Source of the DNA: Cellvibrio mixtus subsp. mixtus J3-8
GTDB taxonomy: Bacteria > Pseudomonadota > Gammaproteobacteria > Pseudomonadales > Cellvibrionaceae
Assembly (NCBI RefSeq): GCF_000766945.1
Contig: NZ_KN266207.1
Span: 1,204,444 to 1,268,443, forward strand
Direction of reading: 5' to 3'
Length of the DNA stretch: 64,000 nt
A model generated the notes under the pieces. That model was not told the DNA's origin, made no database searches, and worked only from the letters and a program-made list of their open reading frames with translations. Shown piece by piece: positions 19,113-28,992 of this stretch; within the stretch, counting starts at the first letter, position 1, and each line of letters begins with the position of its first letter. The translations under genes and the position numbers were made by a program.

Positions 19113-20066
19113 CTAATCGCTTATGGATTTGCCAACTTTCAAACGAAGGACATTAGTTCCCAATGCAGGAACCACCGTAACTTTTTTGCTGTTCAATTCA
19201 ATTTGAGCTGCAGGTGAATTCCCCAATGTCACATCAAATGGAGCCTTTCCTTGTAGCGTGATCCGCCCACCTGCAGGTTGTAAATCTGCCACTAACACAT
19301 CGCCACGGGAATCGCTGACTTCTAACCAGCACTCTTCGGAAAATATAAATACAATTTGATCAAGCGTAGCGTTACGCACTTCCTGCTTTGCATTAAAAGA
19401 GGATGCAGACGCATTGGTAATCAAACTTGATGCAACAGAACTATTGAGAGCAACAGATGGCGTAGAAGTAGACGCGATACCCGTAGAAGAGTTGCTCGGA
19501 AAATTATTAATCGCTGAAACAGAGTTAATAGAATTGATTGCGTTAGAAACATCTGAATTTGTCGCACTGGAATTTTCGCCACTAGCACTTGAACTCACAA
19601 ACGTCTCAATCGGAGTAACAATCGCTGCGGGCATAGCATATTCAGGGGCTTTGCGATTATCAAAAAACCACACAGAAATAAGCCACAACACGAGTAAAAC
19701 AATGACGATAAGCACAACAAACTGCCAAAGCGGTTTGGACGTAGACTCTACTTTGCGTGGCATAACTTGCTCGATCAAGCCGTGCTTTTGTGCATGGCGA
19801 TCATAAGCCGCCAACAACTGCACAACATCAAGTTTTACCAAATTAGCGTAGGACCGCAGATAACCTCTAGTAAAGGTATCAGATCCCATATGGCGATAAT
19901 CATCCGCCTCAAGCGCGCGCACTTTTGTCAGTGTCATGTATAACTCTTTGGCGACTTGCTCTTGAGTTAAACCGGCACGCTCACGCGCCCAAACCAACAA
20001 TTTGCCTGGGGACAATTCGCCGAAACGGCTGTCATCAGCCGCTTTTTTCTCATCATCAGAAAACAT
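19113..20066 (-). CDS. rodZ: Cytoskeleton protein RodZ
   Basis: Membrane protein that links MreB to the cell-elongation machinery. A cytoplasmic Cro/C1-type helix-turn-helix lies at about 20-85 (REARAGLTQEQVAKELYMTL is close to the family pattern). One transmembrane helix spans about 113-135, followed by a long Ser/Asn/Thr-rich periplasmic linker and a C-terminal beta domain (about 235-317) with the ECWLEVSDSRG motif. The 317 residues and the position before ispG are normal for the family. Confidence 0.94.
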   Translation of the reverse strand: MFSDDEKKAADDSRFGELSPGKLLVWARERAGLTQEQVAKELYMTLTKVRALEADDYRHMGSDTFTRGYLRSYANLVKLDVVQLLAAYDRHAQKHGLIEQVMPRKVESTSKPLWQFVVLIVIVLLVLWLISVWFFDNRKAPEYAMPAAIVTPIETFVSSSASGENSSATNSDVSNAINSINSVSAINNFPSNSSTGIASTSTPSVALNSSVASSLITNASASSFNAKQEVRNATLDQIVFIFSEECWLEVSDSRGDVLVADLQPAGGRITLQGKAPFDVTLGNSPAAQIELNSKKVTVVPALGTNVLRLKVGKSISD

Positions 20067-20092
20067 TAAACGCCTTTAAGTCTCGCTATTTT

Positions 20093-20872
20093 TTACATCA
20101 TCGTTTGTTTATATTCCAAATATTCTTTCGAATACGGGAAACGATTTTTTAACATTAACGCGTAGCTCGCTTCTTTATCTCTATTCCCAAAAACCCGCTC
20201 AAGGCGGATCCCCAATAACAGTGCTCTTGGAGACTGCTGTCCAGATGCCTGAAAACGATCAAGGTGCTCTTTTGCTTTTGCGTATTCTTTTTCCTGAAAA
20301 TTAATTTCAGCGAGTTCTATATTTGCATCCGCTGAATTGCGGTCCAAAACTGAAGCATGTTCGAACGCAGCTTTTGCGCGATCATTTTTTCCCAACAACA
20401 ATGCTGTCCGCCCCACATTTACCAAGGCAGCGGCGCGCCCATTGTAATCGAGGTCTGCGGCGGCCAATTCAAATTGTATCAATGCCTCTTCATAACGCTT
20501 GGCACTGAATAAGAAAACACCGAAATTATTACGCGCCAGTGTAAAATTCTTTTTACCTTTAATCGCCTTTTTAAAGGTTTCTTCAGCAAGTTTTGACTCG
20601 CCTTCCAACTGATAAAGTCGCGCCAGCGTTTCGGTTGCCTCAGGAGAATTACTGTTAATTTCTGACGCTTTGCGTAAATGATGACGTGCAGACTCGCGAT
20701 TCCCTTTGTCGATATAACCCTGGGCTAATTGAATGTGTAGCTCTAGCGATTTATTTTTATCTACCGGACGCTTGGGTTTTCCACCTTCCGATACACAACC
20801 ACTCACAAATAATGCCGTTGTTAAAACCAGCAAAATATACCTGGCAAATCTAGACACATTACTTGTTTGCAT
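20093..20872 (-). CDS. pilF: Type IV pilus biogenesis lipoprotein PilF/PilW
   Basis: Pilotin that brings the secretin PilQ to the outer membrane. A lipoprotein signal (LTTALFVSGC) is followed by about six TPR repeats. An ATG at 20884 is also in frame, but GAGG inside it points to the ATG at 20872. The rlmN-pilF-rodZ-ispG order is conserved in pseudomonads and relatives and implies that the cell makes type IV pili. Confidence 0.93.
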   Translation of the reverse strand: MQTSNVSRFARYILLVLTTALFVSGCVSEGGKPKRPVDKNKSLELHIQLAQGYIDKGNRESARHHLRKASEINSNSPEATETLARLYQLEGESKLAEETFKKAIKGKKNFTLARNNFGVFLFSAKRYEEALIQFELAAADLDYNGRAAALVNVGRTALLLGKNDRAKAAFEHASVLDRNSADANIELAEINFQEKEYAKAKEHLDRFQASGQQSPRALLLGIRLERVFGNRDKEASYALMLKNRFPYSKEYLEYKQTMM

Positions 20873-20895
20873 CACCGACCTCATCGTTATTAGAG

Positions 20896-22074
20896 TTACT
20901 GGCCTATAATTTTTACCGCTTGAACTTCATCAAATTGAGCTCGATAGCGTTCGCTACGACGGGTAATATCATTTACCTGACCTGCGAGCTGGCCACAAGC
21001 TGCATCAATATCATCACCGCGAGTTGTACGCACCGTGGTGATATACCCAGCCTCCATCAAAATATCCTGAAACTTGCGCAATGCATTGTTGCTCACACGC
21101 TTGTAGTTGGACAAATTAAAGGGATTAAACGGAATCAAGTTGATTTTGACTGGCACCTCACGCAAGAGCTCTGCTAACTGCTGCGCATGATGCGGACGAT
21201 CATTGACCTGATCAATCAACGTATATTCGATGGTAATTTTACGATGGGTATCTGGCATAGCTTCAATGTAACGCTTGGCAGAGTCCAATAACATCGCGAT
21301 AGGATATTTACGATTAATAGGAACCAGCTCATTGCGCAACTCATCGTTAGGTGCATGCAATGAAATCGCGAGACAGGCATCAGTGAATTGACTTAAACGA
21401 TCCAATTGCGGCACTACACCAGAGGTACTTAATGTTACGCGACGCTTGGAAATGCCATAAGCATTGTCGTGCATCATTAAGTTCATGGAATCAACAACAT
21501 TATCGAAATTTAATAATGGTTCGCCCATGCCCATCATTACAACGTTAGTAACCCTGCGCGGCCCATTAGCTTGCAACTGACCAAAGGATTTCGCAGCAAT
21601 CCAAACCTGGCCAATAATTTCGGCGGCAGTTAAATCACGATTAAAGCCCTGCTTGCCTGTTGCACAAAAGCTGCAATCAAGCGAACAGCCAACTTGCGAT
21701 GAAACACACAGCGTTCCGCGATCACCATCAGGAATAAAAACAGTTTCAATGACATTGCCACCGGCAACACGAATCAAAAACTTGCGCGTACCATCAGCTG
21801 AATCGAATTGTTGGACAACTTCCGGTGGGCGAATCTCGGCGATATTTTTGAGCTTTGCCCGCAAATCCTTGCTGACATTACTCATATCATCAAAATTATC
21901 AGCGCCAAATTGATGAATCCATTTCATCACTTGAATAGCACGAAATTTTTTCTCGCCAATAGATTCAAAAAACGCCACCAGCCTGGCTTCAGGCAAGCCG
22001 AGGAGATTCATTTTTGCAGAGCCTTCTGCAACAACCGCTTTCGCGGCAGGAGTGGAACTGGATACTTCAGTCAT
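20896..22074 (-). CDS. rlmN: Dual-specificity 23S rRNA/tRNA adenine-C2 methyltransferase RlmN
   Basis: Radical-SAM enzyme that methylates A2503 of 23S rRNA and A37 of some tRNAs. The cluster motif [11 protein letters not shown] and the [12 protein letters not shown] segment are present, with a conserved cysteine near the C-terminus in IDAACGQL. The protein has 392 residues, including a slightly extended, alanine- and serine-rich N-terminus, and lies downstream of ndk. Confidence 0.96.
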   Translation of the reverse strand: MTEVSSSTPAAKAVVAEGSAKMNLLGLPEARLVAFFESIGEKKFRAIQVMKWIHQFGADNFDDMSNVSKDLRAKLKNIAEIRPPEVVQQFDSADGTRKFLIRVAGGNVIETVFIPDGDRGTLCVSSQVGCSLDCSFCATGKQGFNRDLTAAEIIGQVWIAAKSFGQLQANGPRRVTNVVMMGMGEPLLNFDNVVDSMNLMMHDNAYGISKRRVTLSTSGVVPQLDRLSQFTDACLAISLHAPNDELRNELVPINRKYPIAMLLDSAKRYIEAMPDTHRKITIEYTLIDQVNDRPHHAQQLAELLREVPVKINLIPFNPFNLSNYKRVSNNALRKFQDILMEAGYITTVRTTRGDDIDAACGQLAGQVNDITRRSERYRAQFDEVQAVKIIGQ

Positions 22075-22111
22075 GGCTCTGCACCTATGAATAAAACAGT
22101 GTTATGCGGTA

Positions 22112-22537
22112 TTAGCGAATTACAACTTCATTGCTGGCGAAGAAGTAAGCAACTTCGCGCGCAGCCGAAACAGGAGAATCAGATCCATGTACAGCATTGG
22201 CATCTATCGCCTGTGCAAAATCAGCACGAATAGTTCCAGGGGCCGCTTTAGCCGGATCAGTAGCCCCCATTAACTCGCGATTCAATGCAATTGCATTCTC
22301 ACCGGAGAGCACCTGTACAACAACAGGGCCAGAGGTCATGAAATTGACCAAACCATCAAAAAATGGACGACCTTTGTGTTCAGCGTAAAAGCCTTCAGCC
22401 TGAGCGCGGCTTAGCAACAGCATACGCTGCGCAACAATTTTCAGACCTGCTTTTTCAAAGCGGGCAACTATCTCGCCAATGTGATTTTTGCTAACTGCGT
22501 CAGGTTTGATGATTGATAAGGTTTGTTCAACAGCCAT
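22112..22537 (-). CDS. ndk: Nucleoside diphosphate kinase
   Basis: Balances NTP and dNTP pools by transferring gamma-phosphate through a phosphohistidine. The protein is 141 residues from the ATG at 22537, which has GGAG 8 bases upstream. An in-frame extension to 22588 is not used. The active-site H117 is in ANAVHGSDS, and the ADP-binding TIIKPD-like motif (LSIIKPDAV) is at 7-15. Confidence 0.96.
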   Translation of the reverse strand: MAVEQTLSIIKPDAVSKNHIGEIVARFEKAGLKIVAQRMLLLSRAQAEGFYAEHKGRPFFDGLVNFMTSGPVVVQVLSGENAIALNRELMGATDPAKAAPGTIRADFAQAIDANAVHGSDSPVSAAREVAYFFASNEVVIR

Positions 22538-22610
22538 TTGGAAACTCCACACCGATTCTTGGTTTGAGGGGACTTTTGTGAGTCGCAATTGCGAATCCAG
22601 GCCCCATAAA

Positions 22611-22640
22611 ATACAAAACCCGCGGATTATACGCGGGTTT
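22611..22640 (-). terminator. Terminator after the sufE end of the Fe-S operon
   Basis: On the minus strand AAACCCGCG pairs with CGCGGGTTT around a 7-base loop, followed by TGTATTTT. It lies downstream of sufE and upstream of ndk. The loop reads TATAATC, so it might alternatively contribute a -10 element for ndk. Confidence 0.65.
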
Positions 22641-22712
22641 ACGTGATTTTTATATCCTAGCTATTTGATTAATAAACAAAATCAGCTATCGATATGACAT
22701 ATAAAACTACCT

Positions 22713-23135
22713 TTAATGCGTTGCAGCCGCTTTATCCTTGATACGTTTAACCATTGCTTTAAGCCCATTTCCGCGGGTTGAACTCAAATGCTGCAATAAA
22801 TCCAGCCGGGAGAAATACCCATCAATGTCAAATCCAAGAATATCCCCGGGCGCCTTGCCATTAAAGGCGGCAAGAACAACCCCAAGTAAACCTTTAACGA
22901 TAAACGCATCGCTATCCGCCAGGAAAAACAACTTCCCATCGCGCCACTCCCCCACCAACCATACCTGACTTTGGCAGCCGCGAACCAGAAATTCGTCCGT
23001 TCTGAAGCTTTCCGGCATTGGTGGCAGTTCCTTACCAAGGTCGATGATGTACTTGTATCGCTCTTCCCAATTATCAAAAAAGCTCAAGCTATCAATGATG
23101 TCATCTGCACTTACGTCAATACCAAATTGGGTCAT
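22713..23135 (-). CDS. sufE: Cysteine desulfuration protein SufE
   Basis: Accepts persulfide sulfur from SufS and passes it to SufB. It is 140 residues from the ATG at 23135 (a TTG-initiated extension to 23162 is less likely). The sulfur-accepting cysteine is C54 in VRGCQSQVWL, close to E. coli C51. It is the last gene of the Fe-S operon. Confidence 0.93.
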   Translation of the reverse strand: MTQFGIDVSADDIIDSLSFFDNWEERYKYIIDLGKELPPMPESFRTDEFLVRGCQSQVWLVGEWRDGKLFFLADSDAFIVKGLLGVVLAAFNGKAPGDILGFDIDGYFSRLDLLQHLSSTRGNGLKAMVKRIKDKAAATH

Positions 23136-23171
23136 AACAATCTCAATTAACACCTGCTTCAACGACTGGAA

Positions 23172-23708
23172 TCAGTAAAACATACCCGTTTGCAACTGGG
23201 CTTCTTCACTCATCATATGGCGCTGCCACGGTGGATCAAACACCAATTCCACTTTCACTGATTTTACATTGGGTACCTTGCGCACCCGATACTCCACATC
23301 ACCTACCAGCACGGGCCCCATACCACAAGCAGGTGCGGTTAATGTCATCCGGATATCAACCCGCTTTTCCTGTTGATCTACCTGAACACTGTAAATAAGC
23401 CCCAGACTCACCAAATCCACCGGGATCTCCGGGTCGAACACTGTTCCCAATGCAAACCAAACCTGATCTTCATGAATGGAACCATCTGTTGGCTCGGGAA
23501 AAGTTAATTGCTCTGACTCCAACCCCAGCAGATGCGCATCAGTTCCATCTACGCGAACCATTTGCCCATGGTAAGTCAGGGTATAGTTTCCACCCAATGC
23601 CTGGGTGATAGTTACAAAAGTCCCTTCCGGGATAGTCAGCGGCGTACCATCAGGCACCCGGCGTGCGGGGCAATCGGCTTGCGCCACTACCATACGTCTT
23701 TCAGACAT
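23172..23708 (-). CDS. sufT: Fe-S assembly protein SufT (MIP18/DUF59 domain)
   Basis: A 178-residue protein with an N-terminal region of about 70 residues and a C-terminal MIP18/DUF59 domain. The latter shows the TVFDPEIPVDLVSLGLIY motif and the TAPACGMG cysteine segment. SufT proteins help mature Fe-S enzymes such as aconitase and lipoyl synthase under high demand. Its place between the A-type carrier and sufE is typical of suf operons that carry sufT. Confidence 0.9.
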   Translation of the reverse strand: MSERRMVVAQADCPARRVPDGTPLTIPEGTFVTITQALGGNYTLTYHGQMVRVDGTDAHLLGLESEQLTFPEPTDGSIHEDQVWFALGTVFDPEIPVDLVSLGLIYSVQVDQQEKRVDIRMTLTAPACGMGPVLVGDVEYRVRKVPNVKSVKVELVFDPPWQRHMMSEEAQLQTGMFY

Positions 23709-23739
23709 AGATATTTATTCCTGTAGCGTTAAAAAATTA

Positions 23740-24096
23740 TTAATTAACGCTAAAACTTTCACCGCAACCACAATAATCTTTCACGCGTGGATTATTGAAC
23801 TTCAATTGACGATTCACACCTTCGGTGACGTAATCAATTTCAGTGCCGCCAACCACCGGTAAACTTTTTGGATCTACCAATAATTCAACACCATCACCCA
23901 ATGACAAATGCAAATCATCAACCCTGGATTCATTAACCAAATCCACTACATACATCCAGCCGGTGCAGCCACTTTGTTTAACACTCAAACGGACAGCCTT
24001 GTTTTGGCTGTTATCCAATTGACGTTTGAAATGTGCAACTGCCGCTGGCGTAACCTGTACGGTTTGTTGTTGCGGATCAAATGAAGCGACACTCAT
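23740..24096 (-). CDS. sufA: A-type Fe-S cluster carrier (SufA/IscA family)
   Basis: A 118-residue HesB/IscA fold protein with the three cluster cysteines C44 (QSGCTGW), C109 and C111 (YCGCGESF). The start at 24096 has GGGGG about 6 bases upstream. Operon position suggests the SufA role of delivering clusters made on SufBCD. ErpA-like function cannot be excluded. Confidence 0.87.
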   Translation of the reverse strand: MSVASFDPQQQTVQVTPAAVAHFKRQLDNSQNKAVRLSVKQSGCTGWMYVVDLVNESRVDDLHLSLGDGVELLVDPKSLPVVGGTEIDYVTEGVNRQLKFNNPRVKDYCGCGESFSVN

Positions 24097-24132
24097 GATC
24101 AACCCCCTCTTCTTCAGGATAATCCCGAAGTA

Positions 24133-25362
24133 TCAAAGCAAAAAAGTTTTCGCTTTTTCAATCGCAGCGAATAAGCGATCCACTTCATCAAAAGTGTTAT
24201 AAAAACTGAAACTTGCACGCACGGTACCGGGAATTCCAAATTGATCCATAATCGGTTGCGCGCAGTGATTGCCCGTACGGACTGCCACACCTTGTTTATC
24301 CAGTAAAACACCGACATCAGCCGGATGGGCGCCTTCGATTAAAAAACTCATAACAGACGTTTTATGTGTGGCAGTTCCCACCAATTTCAAGCCTTGCGTA
24401 GCATGCGCCCTACCCTCAGCGTATCGAAGCAAAGCTTGCTCATGTGCAGCAGCTGCAACCCTGTCGATACCATTTAAATAATCGATAGCAGCACCCAAAC
24501 CAATAGCACCTGCAATATCCGGCGTCCCGGCTTCGAACTTATACGGTAACTGATTGAAAGTAGTTCCAGAAAAGCTAACCGTTTCAATCATCTCACCACC
24601 GCCTTGATAAGGTGGCATGACATTCAGTAAATCCTCTTTACCGTAAAGCACGCCCAGGCCGGTGGGGCCAAATAATTTATGCGCGGAGAATACATAAAAA
24701 TCACAATTTAGTGCCTGTACATCTACCGCCCAATGGCTCAATGATTGTGCACCATCAATCAATACACGGGCGCCTACTGCATGCGCGAGCGTAACAATTT
24801 TTTCAACAGGGTTAATGGTTCCCATCGCATTGGACACATGCCCCACTGCAACCATTTTTACGTGAGCATCTAACATCGAATCAAATGCCAACATATTGAT
24901 ATTACCGTTGGCATCAACAGGAATCGCCTCAACTTTCGCACCTGTTATTGCAGCGACCAATTGCCAGGGAACAATATTGGAGTGATGTTCCATCGCGGAA
25001 ACCAGAATGCGGTCACCCGGCTGCAAGAATGCTTTACCCCAACTCGCTGCAACCAAATTAATACTTTCAGTGGTGCCACGAGTCCAAATAATTTGCCGCG
25101 CAGAAGGTGCATTCAAAAACGCTGCTACTTTTTCACGGGCTGCTTCGAATTTTACCGTGGCGCGATCCGCCAACGCATGAGCGCCGCGATGAACATTACT
25201 ATTATCATTGCGATAATAATCACTAATAGCATCGATAACGGCGTTGGGCTTCTGCGTAGTCGCCGCATTGTCAAGATAAACCAGTGGCTGCCCGTTAACT
25301 TGCTGGTGCAATATCGGAAAGTCAGCGCGAATTTTTTCTACATCAAATGCAGCGTCAGCCAT
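24133..25362 (-). CDS. sufS: Cysteine desulfurase SufS (class II)
   Basis: PLP enzyme that mobilises cysteine sulfur for the Suf scaffold. The protein is 409 residues from the ATG at 25362, which lies inside the end of sufD (8-base overlap). The Schiff-base lysine is in SAHKLFGPTG, and the catalytic cysteine is in RTGNHCAQP at about C367 (E. coli C364). Together with SufE it forms the class II sulfur donor of the operon. Confidence 0.94.
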   Translation of the reverse strand: MADAAFDVEKIRADFPILHQQVNGQPLVYLDNAATTQKPNAVIDAISDYYRNDNSNVHRGAHALADRATVKFEAAREKVAAFLNAPSARQIIWTRGTTESINLVAASWGKAFLQPGDRILVSAMEHHSNIVPWQLVAAITGAKVEAIPVDANGNINMLAFDSMLDAHVKMVAVGHVSNAMGTINPVEKIVTLAHAVGARVLIDGAQSLSHWAVDVQALNCDFYVFSAHKLFGPTGLGVLYGKEDLLNVMPPYQGGGEMIETVSFSGTTFNQLPYKFEAGTPDIAGAIGLGAAIDYLNGIDRVAAAAHEQALLRYAEGRAHATQGLKLVGTATHKTSVMSFLIEGAHPADVGVLLDKQGVAVRTGNHCAQPIMDQFGIPGTVRASFSFYNTFDEVDRLFAAIEKAKTFLL

Positions 25363-26677
25363 TACTATCACCCAACAAGCTGCTCGCCTCATTCAAACTG
25401 TTATCACGTCCAAATAATGCAGCCAGGCGCGGCTGTAAATAATCATGCACAACAGGTTGCGCGATTTGCTCCAGCAATTCATTAATAAAACCAAAACTCA
25501 GCATCACTTCAGCTTCGCTTCGCGACAAACCACGACTTTGCAAATAGTAGCGAGCATTTGTATTTAGCTGGCTGACAGTAGCGCCATGCGCACACCTCAC
25601 GTCATCTGCATATATTTCCAGTTCAGGCTTGGTATTCACTTCGGCTTTGCTGGAAGTCAGTAAATTTTTGTTACTTAATTCAGCCAATGTTTTTTGTGCG
25701 TGCTGATGAATGTATATGCGGCCATTGAAAATAGCCTGGGCAGAATCACCTACAATGCCGCGGAATGCTTCATTAGATCGGCAGTGCGGCACCCAGTGGC
25801 AAATATTGGTGTGATAATCCACCAATTGATTATTGCGCGGCACATAAACGCCTTGCAGATCCAACTCGCCCCCCTGACCGCGATGATTCAATTGGTAATC
25901 AATGCGCATCAGGCTTGCACCCAACGCAATTGCAAAACCACGCAACCGCGCATTGCGCTGTAAATCCACATGAACAGCGCCAATGTGTTGCGCCTGCTCT
26001 TCCTCAAGGTTTAACCGATAATGTTGCAAACTCGCATTATCACCAATGTGAATTTCAGTGAGCGAATTGACAAAACCTTGCTGCACAGGATCGGCAGAAA
26101 AATAATGCTCCACAATTTCAGCACTTGAGTTTTCTTCCAGCACAATCAACACACGCTGGTTGGTAGTAACGGGGGCAGCAGTAGAAACATTTACAATATA
26201 AACAGGCTTGTCCAGTTTTTGATTGCGCGGCACGTGGATCAGCACACCGTCATCCAGCCATGCGTTACTCAAGGTCGCGAACAGGTGACGTTCACCTTCA
26301 ATTATCGTCCCTAAATATTTCAGAACTACTGCTTGTTGATCTTCATTCGCCTTTGAAAATTGCACAACTTCCGCAGGTAATTTGCTTGAGTTAAATGGAT
26401 CAAAAACACCGTCAATAAAAATGAGACGATAAGCATTCAATGGAGCAAGGTTGTTTTCAAGCAGCGTATCAAGCAATGGAACTTCTTCCCTCCCCCAGGC
26501 ATGCAAAATAGTTTTTTGCAGATTCTGTAGCGGAGTATATTTCCAATGCTCGGTTTTACGCGTTGGCCATGGTTGAGCCAACCAATCGTCAGCAGCTTTT
26601 GTACGCAAACTCTCCAACCAGGTCTCCGGACGCTGCATGGAAGTGAGGCGAATTGCTTGATGTTGAAAATCAGTCAT
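25355..26677 (-). CDS. sufD: Fe-S cluster assembly protein SufD
   Basis: A 440-residue right-handed beta-helix partner of SufB in the SufBC2D scaffold. The C-terminal core motif ADDVRCAHGATVSQL with SRGLSRSEAEVMLSFGF is diagnostic for SufB/SufD. The divergent N-terminal half and position between sufC and sufS fit SufD. It ends 3 bases before sufC's stop-to-start junction region on its upstream side and overlaps sufS downstream, so translation is tightly coupled. Confidence 0.94.
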   Translation of the reverse strand: MTDFQHQAIRLTSMQRPETWLESLRTKAADDWLAQPWPTRKTEHWKYTPLQNLQKTILHAWGREEVPLLDTLLENNLAPLNAYRLIFIDGVFDPFNSSKLPAEVVQFSKANEDQQAVVLKYLGTIIEGERHLFATLSNAWLDDGVLIHVPRNQKLDKPVYIVNVSTAAPVTTNQRVLIVLEENSSAEIVEHYFSADPVQQGFVNSLTEIHIGDNASLQHYRLNLEEEQAQHIGAVHVDLQRNARLRGFAIALGASLMRIDYQLNHRGQGGELDLQGVYVPRNNQLVDYHTNICHWVPHCRSNEAFRGIVGDSAQAIFNGRIYIHQHAQKTLAELSNKNLLTSSKAEVNTKPELEIYADDVRCAHGATVSQLNTNARYYLQSRGLSRSEAEVMLSFGFINELLEQIAQPVVHDYLQPRLAALFGRDNSLNEASSLLGDSNG

Positions 26678-26679
26678 GC

Positions 26680-27429
26680 TTATACGGCCTCATCTTCCAG
26701 CCAGGCATAGCCTTTTTCTTCCAGCTCCAGCGCGAGACTCTTATCACCGGTTTTTACAATTTTTCCATTTGCCAATACGTGAACATAATCCGGTACGATG
26801 TAATCCAGCAAGCGCTGGTAATGGGTTACCACGATAAAACTACGCTCAGGAGAACGCATGGCATTAACACCGTTGGCAACAACTTGCAGTGCATCAATAT
26901 CAAGCCCAGAGTCTGTTTCATCCAGAATGCACAAACTTGGCTCCAGCAACATCATCTGCATAATTTCGTTGCGTTTTTTCTCGCCTCCGGAAAAACCTTC
27001 GTTCACACCACGCTTTAAAAACGCCTGATCCAGGCTCACACGCTTACTGGCTTCGCGTGCAACTTTCATAAACTCCACAGCGGATAATTCCGAATCACCT
27101 TTGTGCTTGCGCTTAGCGTCGACAGCGGCTTTTAAAAATTCCATATTGCTGACACCCGGAATTTCTACCGGATACTGGAAAGCCAGAAATAAACCCTCGC
27201 GAGCGCGCTCTTCAATTTCCAGATCAAACAAATCCTTGCCATTAAATTCAACTTTGCCGCCAGTGACTTCATAACCTTCGCGACCGGATAACACATTACC
27301 TAATGTACTTTTACCAGCACCGTTAGGCCCCATAATGGCGTGAACTTCGCCCGGCTTTACCGTCAAATTTAAACCTTTCAGGATTTCTTTTTCTTCAACA
27401 CGGGCAAACAAATCAGTAATGCGTAACAT
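26680..27429 (-). CDS. sufC: Fe-S cluster assembly ATPase SufC
   Basis: ABC-type ATPase that drives the SufBCD scaffold in the cytoplasm. The 249-residue protein has Walker A GPNGAGKSTLGN, ABC signature FSGGEKKRNEI, and Walker B LCILDETDSGLD. It has no membrane segments. Confidence 0.97.
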   Translation of the reverse strand: MLRITDLFARVEEKEILKGLNLTVKPGEVHAIMGPNGAGKSTLGNVLSGREGYEVTGGKVEFNGKDLFDLEIEERAREGLFLAFQYPVEIPGVSNMEFLKAAVDAKRKHKGDSELSAVEFMKVAREASKRVSLDQAFLKRGVNEGFSGGEKKRNEIMQMMLLEPSLCILDETDSGLDIDALQVVANGVNAMRSPERSFIVVTHYQRLLDYIVPDYVHVLANGKIVKTGDKSLALELEEKGYAWLEDEAV

Positions 27430-27523
27430 AAATTTCAGGTCCGGAAGTTTTTCAACACGGTAAATTCAAATTTTAAAATCGTTATCGGGTTATATCGCTT
27501 GCTAACACAAGACACAAAATCAC

Positions 27524-28960
27524 TTAACCTACAGAGCCCTCCAGGCTGACCTCCAATAATTTGCCCGCTTCTACTGCGAATTCCATGGGCAATTCTTTAA
27601 ATACTTCGCGACAGAAACCATTCACAATCATGGATACTGCTTTTTCTGCATCCAGGCCACGCTGCTGGCACAAGAACATTTGATCTTCACTGACTTTGGA
27701 AGTAGTTGCTTCGTGCTCAATAACAGCAGTCGGGTTTTTACTTTCAATATAAGGAAAAGTGTGGGCTCCACATTTATCGCCAATCAATAATGAATCACAT
27801 TGGGTGTAATTGCGCGCGCCCTCTGCGCCAGGATTGATACGCACCAACCCACGATACGCATTGGAACTCTTGCCGGCCGATATGCCTTTGGAAATAATGG
27901 TTGAGCGGGTGTTCTTGCCGATATGGATCATTTTGGTTCCGGTATCGGCTTGCTGGTAATTATTGGTGAGTGCCACAGAATAAAACTCACCAACACTATT
28001 ATCACCACGCAACACACAGCTGGGATATTTCCAGGTAACAGCAGAACCGGTTTCCACTTGTGTCCAGGAAATTTTTGCATTGGTATGGCACACACCGCGC
28101 TTGGTTACAAAGTTATAAATACCACCTTTGCCCTCTTCGTTGCCGGGATACCAGTTTTGTACGGTGGAGTATTTAATTTCAGCGTTATCGAGGGCAACCA
28201 ATTCTACAACAGCAGCATGCAATTGGTTTTCATCGCGCATTGGCGCCGTGCAGCCTTCAAGGTAGCTGACGTAAGAACCCTCTTCGGCAACAATCAGTGT
28301 CCGCTCGAATTGACCAGTGTTTTGCTCATTGATACGAAAGTACGTGGACAGCTCCATCGGACAACGCACTCCTTTTGGGATATATACAAAAGAGCCGTCA
28401 GAAAATACTGCGGAATTTAATGCCGCATAAAAATTATCTTTTTGCGGAACCACTGAACCCAAATACTTCTTAATCAATTCAGGATATTTTTGTACGGCTT
28501 CACTGATCGAACAAAAAATCACACCAGCTTCCAGTAATTTTTCACGGAAGGTGGTTACCACAGAAACCGAATCAAACACCACATCCATTGCCACACCGGC
28601 AAGTGCTGCTTGTTCATGCAACGGAATGCCGAGTTTTTCGTAAGTACGCAATAATTCAGGATCAACTTCATCCAGACTTTTCGGTTTTTCATCCATTGAT
28701 TTTGGTGCGGAATAATAAGAAACCGCTTGAAAATCAATTTCATCGTAGTTCACGTGCGCCCAGGTTGGTTCACTCATCTCTTGCCAGGCTTTGTACGCTT
28801 TTAATCGCCAATCCAGTAACCATTCCGGTTCGGATTTTTTAGCAGAGATAAAACGAATAACATCTTCATTCAATCCCGGTGGCAGAGTTTCAGAAACGAT
28901 GTTGGTATGAAAACCAGCAGCGTATTCCTTTTTGATGAGGTGCTCGACTTGTTCAGACAT
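27524..28960 (-). CDS. sufB: Fe-S cluster assembly scaffold SufB
   Basis: A 478-residue scaffold where the nascent cluster is built. It contains the long beta-helix core with [29 protein letters not shown], and the C-terminal [13 protein letters not shown] and [20 protein letters not shown] segments that carry the conserved cysteine and glutamates. It is followed by sufC after 94 bases, the largest gap within the operon. Confidence 0.97.
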   Translation of the reverse strand: MSEQVEHLIKKEYAAGFHTNIVSETLPPGLNEDVIRFISAKKSEPEWLLDWRLKAYKAWQEMSEPTWAHVNYDEIDFQAVSYYSAPKSMDEKPKSLDEVDPELLRTYEKLGIPLHEQAALAGVAMDVVFDSVSVVTTFREKLLEAGVIFCSISEAVQKYPELIKKYLGSVVPQKDNFYAALNSAVFSDGSFVYIPKGVRCPMELSTYFRINEQNTGQFERTLIVAEEGSYVSYLEGCTAPMRDENQLHAAVVELVALDNAEIKYSTVQNWYPGNEEGKGGIYNFVTKRGVCHTNAKISWTQVETGSAVTWKYPSCVLRGDNSVGEFYSVALTNNYQQADTGTKMIHIGKNTRSTIISKGISAGKSSNAYRGLVRINPGAEGARNYTQCDSLLIGDKCGAHTFPYIESKNPTAVIEHEATTSKVSEDQMFLCQQRGLDAEKAVSMIVNGFCREVFKELPMEFAVEAGKLLEVSLEGSVG

Positions 28961-28992
28961 GATATCTACCTTCTATCCTGCGCGTGAAAGCT

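Noticed and set aside
22582..22593. Palindrome TCGCAATTGCGA upstream of ndk
   Set aside because: Short, no second copy noticed, and no known operator pattern fits it.
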